From: Gossypium raimondii
Lineage: Eukaryota > Streptophyta > Magnoliopsida > Malvales > Malvaceae
Assembly: GCF_025698545.1 (NCBI RefSeq)
Contig: NC_068569.1
Span: 14,694,001-14,758,000 of the forward strand
Direction: 5' to 3'
Length of the DNA stretch: 64,000 nucleotides
Shown here: positions 26,440 through 37,188 of the stretch, piece by piece
Position numbering within the stretch: position 1 is the first letter of the stretch
How the letters are laid out: each line of letters starts with the position of its first letter
Position numbers and translations under genes: made by a program
The notes under the pieces: generated by a model
The model's input: the letters and a program-made list of their open reading frames with translations, nothing else
Database searches by the model: none
Told to the model about the DNA's origin: nothing

Positions 26440-26850
26440 GGACATACCCTAGCTCTAAAGAGCGTCCCGTTACAAGCTCTCTCAACCTTTTCGTTATAGT
26501 GTTCTTGCGAGCTTCCCGTTAAATGCTCTTCGGAGCATCCCGATCGGTTGTTACCCTACATGTGTTGTGGGCACACAACAGCTCTTATGAGCGTCCCGTT
26601 ATATGGCTCTTCATGAGCTTCCCGATTAAAGGCTCTTTGTGAGATTCCTGTTAGAGCTCACTTGAACTTCCCGTTATATAGCTATCCGATGCTACCCATT
26701 AATTGCTCTTCGGAGCTACCCATTATAGGCTCTTTGTGAGCTTCTCGTTGTATTGCCTGGATAAGCTTTCCGTTACAAGGCTCAATGAGTTTCCTATTAT
26801 AGTGCTTGAGAGAGGGCTTTCTGTTTAAGTGCTCATAAAAGCACTCCTTG
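26440..26850 (+). repeat. Degenerate GAGCTTCCCGTTA array inside LTR A
   Basis: Units of roughly 30 bases alternating GCTCTT...GAGC with TCCCGTTATA repeat about a dozen times (for example 26457, 26510, 26580, 26605, 26640, 26690, 26730). They form imperfect GCTC/GAGC inverted pairs. Confidence 0.6.
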
Positions 26851-27699
26851 ATATGAATTGACAGATTTATAGTATTGTACACTTCAGATGTACTAACCAA
26901 GTATCCATCGAGATTTCAAACGATTCAACTGGTGAAATTTTGACATGAGAACATGTGAAATCAAAATGAAACTGTTATCTATATATGCATGAAATACTTG
27001 GAAACTTTATACCTGATGAGTTTATCATTGTTCTTGTTATTTATATGAAATACATGACTAAAATGTTTGTTAAGGTTATATGTGTTAGGCTAATTGCCAA
27101 AATGATTTGGATTTATTATGCATGTTTATTATATAAGTAAATGAATGGTAAGTTAATTTCTCGTTATACGAACTTACTAAGCATTAAATGCTTACTCAAT
27201 TGTATTTCCTATGCTTTATAGTACTCGGAAGCTCGTTCGTTTGGAAGCTTGGCGGATATCACTCAAACTATCCACCAGCCCATTTCGGTACAATTATGAA
27301 ACTAATTTTGGTTATAATGGCATGTATAGGTTAACTTGGTCATTGTTGGCATTTTAAATATTTTGGTTGTAACTAGCCATTGGTATGGCTTGTGTTTGGT
27401 ATATTTTGAAAAGTGTTTATATATATGGCCTTACCATGTTTGATGTGTGAAATTCAAATGGTTTAATGATGGTAAGCATATGGATGAGTGGATGGAGATA
27501 GCATAATTGATAAAGTATGCATATATGTAAATTTGATCAATTAAGTAAGATTGAGTATAGGAATACATGTAATGAAGTATCAAGCATAAGACTTGGTTTT
27601 GGCTTGGTTTAAATGTCTTGAATTGGTTGGTGAATGTGTTTAAGTGTTTATGAAGGTGGAAGGTGAAATTGAGTAAGGAATAAGGCTCAAAAATGGCCT

Positions 27700-28010
27700 T
27701 ATTTTGTCTACACGAGCAGAGACACGGGCGTATGTCTCAGCTGTATGTGACACACGCCCTAGCACATGGGCGTGTGTTCTGGCCGTGTGTCCCCTGCATC
27801 TTAAAAATTCAAAACAGAATGCATAGGAATTTTCACACTGTCTGGCACACGGGCATGTGGCTTGGCCGTGTGACCCTTGCACTTAAATGTATTACAAGTC
27901 AGAGAGTTACTCGTGCTGGGGACACAGCCGTGTGCCCTACTTCAAATACCATACGGCCTAAGACACGGGTGTGTCACTTGGCCATGTGAGCCACACGGGC
28001 GTTTGTCCCC
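27700..28010 (+). repeat. CACACGGGCGTGTG-type cluster inside LTR A
   Basis: GC-rich short palindrome-like motifs (ACACGGGCGT, GGCCGTGTG, GACACACGCCC, CACATGGGCGTGTG) recur through 300 bases. LTR B has the same cluster at 32140-32480. Confidence 0.65.
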
Positions 28011-28250
28011 TGCATTTAGGAAAAATTTTTAAGGTTTCACGAAAAATTCTCTTATTTACCGATTTAGTCCCAACTTGTTTCAAATGTATGTTTTGGGCCT
28101 CGAGGGCTCATATAAGGGACAATATAATTAATTTATAATTAATTTTTGATATGAATGTTAAGTAATAAAAAATATCTTAGTTTGATCTGAAAACTCCGGT
28201 AATGCTTCTAAACCCTATTCTGGCGACGGATACGGGATAGGGGTGTTACA

Positions 28251-29932
28251 ATATATCCAGAGGAAAACCATTAGTAGGTAAATACCTCCACCGTGAAAAG
28301 GGTTCATAATGACACAACTATGATCTCTGCCACACATTCAACATGACCTAGCTTAAAGGTATTCACGACAGGTAAGGACATAACATGAACAACACGTGCA
28401 ATTGGCTTCATAATGACACTTAAAAATAATGAGAAGAGTTTGTAGGTGCATACTAAATGAGAAATATGTGCAACTTGCTTTATAATTACACCATAATCTC
28501 TATGACACCCTTCGTACAATAGTGGTGTCCATGGCTTTTTTAGGCCGCAACATCTGTAGTCAACATTATCTTTGGCAATGATGATAAAAGAGGAGAAGAG
28601 CTAGTAGGCATAACATGAAAGGGTAAAACATAATCAGTAGTATCACTAACCCTTTTCCTTTTCAAGGATCAAGCCATTTCTCATCCACCTATGCCATGTA
28701 TCATCACCAATCGTATCAACCAATAGATAACATCCTCTCCATTAGTAGTAAAAAGCTCTCCAAAAGGGTGGGTTTAGTTTGGCAAGCCTCATCGACAATG
28801 GTGACCACCGAAGGAGTCACACTCACCATCATTTTCTTATTAGGCACTCTTAAGGCAATAAGCTTTGATGCCTTTTATTTAGGTAGTTATGTGAAGGCAC
28901 TTGTATTTTCATTTTGCCTTTTGGAAGTCTTCCTTTTAGGAGTTTCGAGCTCTTTTATTACCCTGGTTAGCATGCACCTTATGTAACATTCTAAAAAACC
29001 TTTTGAGATGGAAATAGTACTAATATGAGATGGCATAGGTTAGAATTTTTGAAGGGAATAAAATAGGAATTATTAGTGTTGGTAAAGAAGATAACTCGGG
29101 TGTTAAGAAAACTAACTCTGGGGTATAAACTAAATTTTAAGAGAGTGAAAAATGTTAGGAAAATTTTGAAATTAAAAATAAGAATGATTAAATTGAAGCT
29201 GAATAAGAAAAACAATGGATTAGAGCTATGATTTTACCATAAGTAACCAATGAAACAAGAATGGAATGTTGGATCTAGTGCTTTGAGTGTAGTATTTTTG
29301 TCAATATACACTTGTAATTTTTTCGAACAGATTGATTAATAAAACTATTCATGAATTAAATTAATATAATTTGTATTATTGTCCTCAAATGATTTTTGCA
29401 CACAAAGCAAAATGGAAGCAAATGTTGCTGATTGGTTGTATAAATGTTTAACTAATACTAAGCGGTATTACCTGATCAAATCGTAATACGAAAAATAGTT
29501 GTTATTAGTAGGTTAACCTAAACATGTTATTAGTCTAATAAAAAATGAGCAAATCAATTGAAATACTAATATGTCGTCTATGAAGTCCAATTGAGGAGAT
29601 GTCTTGTCTTATGCATCGGCGTGGATGACTCCCAAAAGATAGAGATATAAATGTGATTGACTAGATTGACAGTACATTGGACAAGACCCAAGCAGAATAG
29701 ATCTTAAATCTGTTTATAGATTTATTCACTTCTAACGTCCATAGTGTGACATACCTAAATCATAAGTGGATGACGGATTATGTATGTGTGACTTGTACAC
29801 TGTGATGTAAGTAAAAGCCTAAATTCAAATAGATAAGGAACCAAAAACTGGTGCGTTGAGTGTACAACTTCTGTAGTATGTAGTGTCATTCACAATAGTG
29901 GAATTCATAAACCAAAACATGGGTAAATGATA
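28251..29932. other. Older repeat DNA between LTR A and LTR B
   Basis: The minus strand from about 29000 to 28300 reads as fragmented coding DNA (for example KRKRVSDTTDYVLPFHVMPTSSSP and MMVSVTPSVVTIVDEACQTKPTLLES), broken by stops. It may be the other half of the element seen at 24191-25209. From 29240 onwards the DNA is AT-rich and looks like an older LTR-type sequence that continues past LTR B. No intact gene. Confidence 0.35.
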
Positions 29933-31309
29933 TCCTCTATAACAATCCAATTTTTAGTGGTGTCGAAAATAGTGGTTCGAGATCACCAAATCTGATGATT
30001 AAGCTCGTAAATTTTATTATTTAGTATTTACGAGTTAAATGAGATTTTAGGAAGATTTTTGAATTAGTAATTTGTGTTTTATAAGGATTTATTAGGTTAA
30101 GTGGTTTAGAAAATGAGGTATCGAGACATCGATTCTATAAACCGAGCTGTAAATTTTTATAAATATTTACGAGTATTATTAAGGTAGTATTAAAGTTCCG
30201 TTATAAAATTTTAATGTTTTGATAGTCAATTAATAAAAATGACTAAATTAAAAAGATGCAAAATTGCTAATTAATGAAATAGTGATTAAATGGTTTAAAT
30301 GGAAAATAAGGAAGGACTTAAAGAATAATTAAGCCTTAATGAAATGGCTGGGCGGCATGAGTGTAGAAAATAAATAATGAAACAATGTGAACTAAGGGCA
30401 AAATTATAATTTTGTAAAATTAAACAAATAAAATAGCAATTAAAGGATTTTCTAGACATTTCTTCATCAATCTTCAGCAAAAACTGCCATATGAGAGCTC
30501 CTACAGTTGGTTTTTCATATTTTTATTTCAAGTGAGTTCAATTCTTGCTTATTTCTTGTAATTTTATATTTTTAGACTTTTACAATTAGGTCCAACTAGA
30601 TATTACCTTAGTTTTTATTTGATTGAAGATTTTGGAAGTTACCATTGAAGAATAAAGGATAAATTAGATGAATAAACATGGATTTAGAGCTTTAATTTTG
30701 TTATATGATTATTTTATAAAGTGATTTTGTTAAATATTGATTTTAGGACCAAATTATGAAAAAGTTAAGTATTAGGGTTTGGTATTGAAATTTTGAATAT
30801 CAAGAGCTGTATAATAGTCTAGAATATTTAGATAAATTATCAATTGAGAAAAATTAGCTCATTTGATAGACCAATTAGTAAGGCTAAATTGCAAAAGTTG
30901 TAAAAGTTGGGGTAATTGTGTAATTTTAAAATTGAGGGTATTAATTGTGAAGTGAATTGGAACTGAAATATATGCTAATGAATGAATAATTTTATATTTT
31001 AGATCAAGAGGCCATAGACAATCGTGAAAAATGGAAATTAGTAAAATAGTCCCTAAACTACTACAAATTTTACAATTTAACCCAGGTAAGTTTGTATGGT
31101 TAAACTTTAATATGTGTATATTAAATTGATGAATGATATTATATATTTATTTATATCTATTAATAAAAGTAAAATAATGTTAAAATTATGAATTTTGAAT
31201 TCAATACTCAAAACGAATGGAACGCGGGATTGAGTATAATTGTTCTGTGGCAAAGGACTGCAAAGGAAGAATTGACTGTAAATCACCCAAGTAAACCGAA
31301 GTTTAGCAT

Positions 31310-31505
31310 TTGTTGCTAACTTTCGTGTTTATTTTCCATTTAGTTCTCACGAGCTTCTGTTTAACTCATATGAGTTTCCGTTCAGCTCTTTTGAGCTTCT
31401 GTTTAACCCTTATGGGTTTCCATTTAGCTCTTATGAGTTTCCGTTCAACCTTTACGGGTTTCTGTTTAGCACTTACGTGCTTCTGTTTAGCCTTCAGGCT
31501 TCTGA
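31310..31505 (+). repeat. GAGCTTCTGTTTA array inside LTR B
   Basis: About eight units of 21-25 bases alternate GAGTTTCCGTT, GAGCTTCTGTTTA and GGGTTTCTGTT. It sits at about the same relative place as the array in LTR A, so the two are probably homologous but diverged. Confidence 0.6.
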
Positions 31506-32139
31506 AAATGATGCACTAATATCCGTAAGTTGTTCTCCAATCCGGTAAGATTTGGTAAATGACTTATGTGATTGAGATTGAAAGAATTATCGTTTATTAT
31601 TGATATTGATTTGAAAGAAATAAGTTCATCAATTTATGTTGTATTTGATAGGGAGAGTGCATGATTAATTTACTATTTAATTTATTATATTAAGTTCGGC
31701 AATATTTATGTCTAACCTATCGAACTTACTAAGCTTCATTAAGCTTACTTATGTTGTTTAATGTTCTTGTAGATTAACTTGAGGTCGGGAGATCGGATCA
31801 ACACATCAAGCCACACTATCCAACTTAATCTGATAGCTTTTACAACGTATGTTTTGCTTTATATGCAATGTATAGGGTTAGTTTGGAAATGAAATAATTT
31901 GAAAATAGGTTGTGAATGATATATGTTTGTATGTATGTAATTAGTATAGATTTTGACAAATCAATAATATAGATTAAATAGGTAAGTTTAAGTAATTGAG
32001 TATTTGTGATGTTATGTCATGCTTAAAACATGATTTTGGCTTGTGTTGATTGCTCATTTGGGGTGTATTGATGTATTAAAATATTGTGTATAGGTTAATA
32101 TCAAAATGGGTGAGAAAAGTGACCTTAAAATGGCCTATT

Positions 32140-32480
32140 TTTGTCCACACGGGTGTGTGTCTCAGCCGTGTGTGACACACAGCCTAACACATGGGCATGT
32201 GGTATGGTCGTGTATCTCCTGCATCTTTAAAATTGAGAAACAGAATGCCCAGGTTTTTGTACATGGCCTAGCACACGGGCATGTGGCTTGACCGTGTGAC
32301 CCCTGCACCTTATTTTCATAACACACGGCCTAACACACGGGCGTGTGGCTTGGCCATGTGACCTAATTTAAAGAGTTACACGGGTATGGGCAAGGGCTAG
32401 TGCACAGTCATGTACCTCACATCGAATTCCCACATGGCCTAAGACACACGGTCTGGCCACACGGGCGTGTGTCCCCTACA
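32140..32480 (+). repeat. CACACGGGCGTGTG-type cluster inside LTR B
   Basis: Repeated CACACGGG(C)GTGTG, TGGCCGTGTG-like and ACACGGCCTAACACACGG motifs, as in LTR A. Confidence 0.65.
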
Positions 32481-32703
32481 CCTAAGGAAAATTTTGAAAT
32501 TTTAGGAAAATTTTTTGAGTTTCCAGTTTAGTTCTGATTTACTTTTATTGCGTATTTTGAGTCTCTAAGGCTCATACAATGGGCAATATGAGTGTTTTAT
32601 AATTGGTTTCTAATATGTATATTAAATGTTATGAAATAATCGTATTTAATTCGTAAAGTCTGGTGATACTCCGAAACCCAAGGGTTAGGGGTGTTACATC
32701 CTC

Positions 32704-35617
32704 TCATTGGCATTACATGGTTGATGAAAAGTAAACGTGGCCACGGGTTATTCGTCTTTGTGAGGGATGACTTGATCATTATTTAATAGTGATTGACTTT
32801 TCATAAAGGAAGATGTAATAGTTATTATGAGATAGAATAAGATCATATTGGAGAACGGATATTATCCCAAAGAGTCAAGGATATCCTATGAGGGTAACAC
32901 ACTAATGATAAGATCATTGGATGAGCACTAAGTAGTTACTTTCGTAATAGTATGTGGTTAAGGAGAACTCAGTCACGATACTATAGTAGAATGACTTTGT
33001 AACTAAATAAGTTAATAATTAATATACGAAAAGTCAAAATTTAATTATAAATCATTTTTGCTTCAACTTTGTATGTCTAATCAATCCCTCCACTCACTCG
33101 TTGAAACTAGAAATGAATCATGTTTTTAAATAAAAATGAACGAAATAAATAGAAAAAGAGAAATGAGAAACAGTTAGGAATGATTATGGTTTTCTTCGAC
33201 ATAGAGAAATGACATCATTTGAAAATTAATTAAGGTTTCCAAAAAAGGAAATAGAAATGAAACTGGAAACAATCCATTTGCAGTCCTATATGGATTACTT
33301 ACAAAATGATCGAAAGAATGAGCTTATTTTTTTGGATGGTTTTGAAGCCCAAAAATGAAAATAAATCATTTTATCATAGTGAAGTTGTTGATTTGTGAAA
33401 TATTAAACATATTTTCTCGAAATTTTACTAGGGGTAAAATCGTCAAAATTTTAGAAGAAGTAAAATCCTCAAAATTTGTTAGGGGTAAAATAAGGATAAT
33501 AATTTTTTTTATATATAAATATTAAAGTTTATTTTGAGAAATAGAAAAACTGAATGGGGTTGAATCACATTATAGAGTATTGGGTCAAAAAGGAGACGTC
33601 TAAAAACCCCTTAAGGACATGAGGGGGCAAAAAACCTAGTAGGAATACTAAGGCGTGTCGTCCACCCTAGTTCTATTCTAAGTAAAATGTTGTTTTTTCT
33701 ATTTGAAATAAACTACTACAACTTAACAAGGGTTCTACCTTATCTTCCTATAAAGAGATGGCATCGGTAGAGCTACTAGAATAACTTTAAAATATTGTTA
33801 TCCTGCCGAAAAATAGAGAGAACCTATTCTCAACTATTACATATGTTTTTCCAGAATAACAAGTCTATCGATTTCTATTAAGATTAAAGAATATTTGTTT
33901 TCACCCCAAAATGAGAGAACTTTTTCTAGTTTTGTTTTTTGATTCAATTGGTTCAAGTCGGGAATAGCGAACGTTCGCTAAGCTAAAACCATAGGTATGA
34001 ATTTGGTTAAGGTTTATTGCTATAAACATCACAAACTAGATCGATTTTCAAAATTTTAGTTTTTCACTATGCAAGAATACCGTTTTTAAACCGAGATTTT
34101 TCCAACATGAAATTGTAAAGAAAGTTTAAGGGAAAAATAGTCATTTTATAATTAGATATTTATGAGAAAATTCTTATGATTTGGTGGTAAAATTTAAGCC
34201 ATTGGGTGAAATGATGATGTTGGAATTATTTTATTATATTCTAATATTTTAATTATTTAATTAATAAATTTTATGATGGAAAAATGTATAATTATCCATC
34301 ATTTTCTTCCATTCTCACACTACTTTCATCAATATATGAACGAAACTTTCACTTTCTTTCATTTTAGTCTATTCCACATTTTTAACCAAATCAAGCTTCA
34401 ACCCTTCAAGATTTTTTAAAGATTTTAGTGAAACCAATAGAGCAACAACATAAATAGCTTAGTTTCATGTGGAGATAATATATGTTCATGTTGGAGGATA
34501 AGAAAATCAAGTTAGGGTTTGAAATCAAGAGAACAAAGCATAAATATTAAGGTTTTATCATGTTTTCAAGTTTAATCTTTTTGGAAAAGTAAGGAAGTGA
34601 TGTTATAGTAGAGATTTCTCGTGAGAAGTTTTATGTTTCTGACATGTTATTGAGGAAAGAAATCGAGAAGTTGATTCAAGTGATATGGAGATGAAAGAAC
34701 AAGTGTTTTTTAGTGGAAGATAGGTAAGTACCCTTGAATTCTCTTGTTACCTAATGAGTAAACTTTATACAATTTGTGGTAAACTCGTAAAATAAAATGT
34801 AAAATAATTTTGATATGTGAAATAAAGTATTATGATAGGAGGCTTAATTGAAGTGTAATATGGTAGTGAATTAAACACAAAATGATGTTAAAGTGAAATT
34901 ATAGTAAATATGGTGTTTTCATAATGCTAAAGACTAAATTGTAAAATATCTAAATTGAAGTATTTCGGTGCCGGTAAATTTGAGAAATGGAGTTAAAAAT
35001 TTTTAGAACCTTTGAGAGGGTTCTGCATATTTCTGGAAACTGAGTTTTTCAACTGGAATGTTGGGCTTAACTTATGACTTTGGTTGTAGTGCTTAGTTTC
35101 CAGGAGAATGGAAGCTTTGATGTTCGAAAAAACTAAGTTGAGTAGGCAAATAAGCATCAGGTGAGTTTCTATACTTCATGCCTAGAATGTTGTATGGCTA
35201 TCATGAATCTGTGTTAAGTTCAGAGAGAAAGTTCTATGATGATGTATAATTTCTGCTGATTGAGAATATTTTTCATGTACAAGATTATGTAGGTATATGA
35301 GGATCCACAAATGTATTATGTTATGCATAGAATGGTTTTGATTCCATGCCTAAAAGGCATTGTACTCTATGATAATATGTTTATGAAATACATGAATTGC
35401 ATGCTTATAACGATGGGGTACAGAGGGAAAATTATTGACGGGTTAGATGATGTTAGAATTTGGTGATGTGGAAGATTGACCGGATAGTTTAGGAGATGTA
35501 GTTTCCATTTACCGCAATTCAAAATTATTGGGTGCAAACTATGATATTCGAGGCTCTATGTCTTGCCGAGAGGACACTATGGTGTTCGGGCATTAAGGTT
35601 AGAAGTGAGGCAGAATG
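32704..35617. other. AT-rich repeat-derived DNA
   Basis: The left part (to about 33980) looks like the continuation of the older element split by LTR B. The rest is AT-rich with no reading frame of note. It may form the left part of another old LTR that carries the 67-bp array, but I could not fix its ends. Confidence 0.35.
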
Positions 35618-36000
35618 GATGGGCTGTAATGGGGTATAATGTGCAAGACCATAGCTCGACTATGGTAACATAAAGAGTCCATTAGGACATTAAACTTGGG
35701 GTATAATATGTAAGTCCGGAGCTCGATTATGGCAACATAGAGAGTCCGCTAGGACATTAAATATAGAGTATAATGTGTAAGACCTTAGCTCGATTATGGC
35801 AACATAGAGAGCCTGTCAAGACATTAAACATGGGCTATGATGTGTAAGACCACAGCTCAACTAAGGCAACATTGAGAGTCTACCAGAACATTAAACATTG
35901 GGTATGATTTGTAAGACTATAGCTCGACTATGGCAAAATATGAAGTCCGTTGGGACAATAAATGTGGGATAGTCCACTGGGACAATAAAAATGGGGTAGT
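35618..36000 (+). repeat. 67-bp tandem repeat, about five copies
   Basis: The marker GTATAAT (or a close variant) occurs at 35634, 35701, 35768, 35835 and 35902, exactly 67 bases apart each time. Units contain GTAAGACC.TAGCTCGA.TATGGCAACAT and end GGACATTAAA. The last unit decays into shorter pieces (GTCCACTGGGACAATAAA) near 35970. Arrays of this sort sit in the other LTRs of this window, so this may be part of another LTR. Confidence 0.85.
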
Positions 36001-37078
36001 CCGACAAGATAATAATGGAAAATAACGCAAATGAAGAAAAAGGTTTAGAAAAAAATGCAAATGTTAACAAGCGATAGCTAGCCAATGGGTTTAAGGAATC
36101 CGCCGAAAAAGGAAAAAAGTAATAGAAATGGAAAAAGTCTGCCAAAATGGTAAACATGAAAGTCGATAAGGTATATGGTGGTAACCCAACAAGAATCAAA
36201 TATGGGAATGACGTGACAGTAATGCATTGTATATAGGCAAACGATAGAGGATTTATTTAAGAATCGTAGATAAGGATCCACCAATAAGAACTGCTAGAAA
36301 GTGCTCAAAGAAACTTTGTATGCTAGAGGGAGGTCTTGAAATAGTAACAAAAGATTCACTCCTAGTATAAGGCTTCGTTCAAATCGTAGTTTATACGATG
36401 ATGTTTAATCGTATGTACTATGGATAGTCTAAGTTGTAAAGAGGGGCTAGTTGGAATCTCTTGATAGAAAGAGGTACTAATAAGAATTATCCAAGTGATA
36501 GTTACGTCTGTTAAGACTATTCCTCTTTGATGAGGATCTATTGTGAGTATACCCACCATAGAGTTAGTTCCATAGAGAACCATTATATAAGAGAGATCGT
36601 AAACTCGAACGGTCATTCAGATAATAGTCTGTTGGATACTGTAGGCTAAAATGGGTTACACTTTAAAAACATAGTATCGCAAATAGGGTGAATTACAAGG
36701 GTGAAATCCAAACAACATTTTAACCCGATTGTAGGGTAAAAGTAAAAAAGATGAAATAAAGTTAATTCTTCCAGTGTGGCGTGGGTTTTTACCAGTGGCC
36801 TTGGGAGTTGAATGTCGGTTAATATGCCAAAACTATCATGAGATAAGAGAATCAGCTAAAGGTTACGATGTAATGGAAGTTCTATTAAGAATAAAGCGTA
36901 GAATCAGACTTACATTCAATGATGACAATGTGGGCAGCAACTCGCCAAGTTTTGAAATTATGGGTTTACGATTCAGGATAAAGGTGAATGGTTGTTCATG
37001 ACCATAAATGTGTGGAAAAAGAGAAAGAAAGTAAAATGCGCAAGGTAAAAATAAGAATTTGTTAGTATGACAAAACAT
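36001..37078. other. Repeat-derived DNA after the 67-bp array
   Basis: AT-rich DNA without a supportable gene. Short open frames on both strands lack family similarity. Confidence 0.35.
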
Positions 37079-37188
37079 CTAGAAATTGTCAAACTAGCTG
37101 TAACATCCAAGGCAAATCCCACATCGGCAAAGCATATGAGAGACTTAGGGTATATCCCACTAGAAATTGTCAAACTAGCTGTCACATC
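37079..37188 (+). repeat. Direct repeat pair of 29 bases
   Basis: Two copies of CTAGAAATTGTCAAACTAGC followed by TGTMACATC (37079-37107 and 37160-37188) lie 81 bases apart with one mismatch. The segment between contains AATCCCACATCGG, a motif common at the ends of dispersed plant repeats. Confidence 0.7.

Larger units (their letters stand above)
25210..28250 (+). mobile_element. Solo LTR A of a Ty3/gypsy-type retrotransposon
   Basis: The block starts TGTAACAACCCG and ends GGGGTGTTACA, the same inverted ends as the two other solo LTRs in the window. It is 3041 bases long and has no internal protein-coding domain. It contains an array of GAGCTTCCCGTTATA-type units (26440-26850) and a cluster of CACACGGGCGTGTG-type motifs (27700-28010). 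Flanking pentamers (AAGTA left, ATATA right) do not match, so no target duplication is visible. The gypsy (Tekay/Del-like) assignment is inferred from LTR length and end sequences. Confidence 0.7.
29938..32698 (+). mobile_element. Solo LTR B with 5-bp target duplication
   Basis: Starts TATAACAATCC and ends GGGGTGTTACA, 2761 bases. It is flanked by the exact duplication TCCTC at 29933-29937 and 32699-32703, which proves the boundaries of a single LTR left after recombination. Inside are an array of GAGCTTCTGTTTAAC/GAGTTTCCGTTCA units (31310-31505) and the CACACGGGCGTGTG-type cluster (32140-32480). No coding region. Confidence 0.88.

Noticed and set aside
27640-27989. Open frames on both strands across the CACACGGGCGTGTG cluster
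   Set aside because: They arise from the GC-rich repeated motifs in LTR A and have no coding signature.
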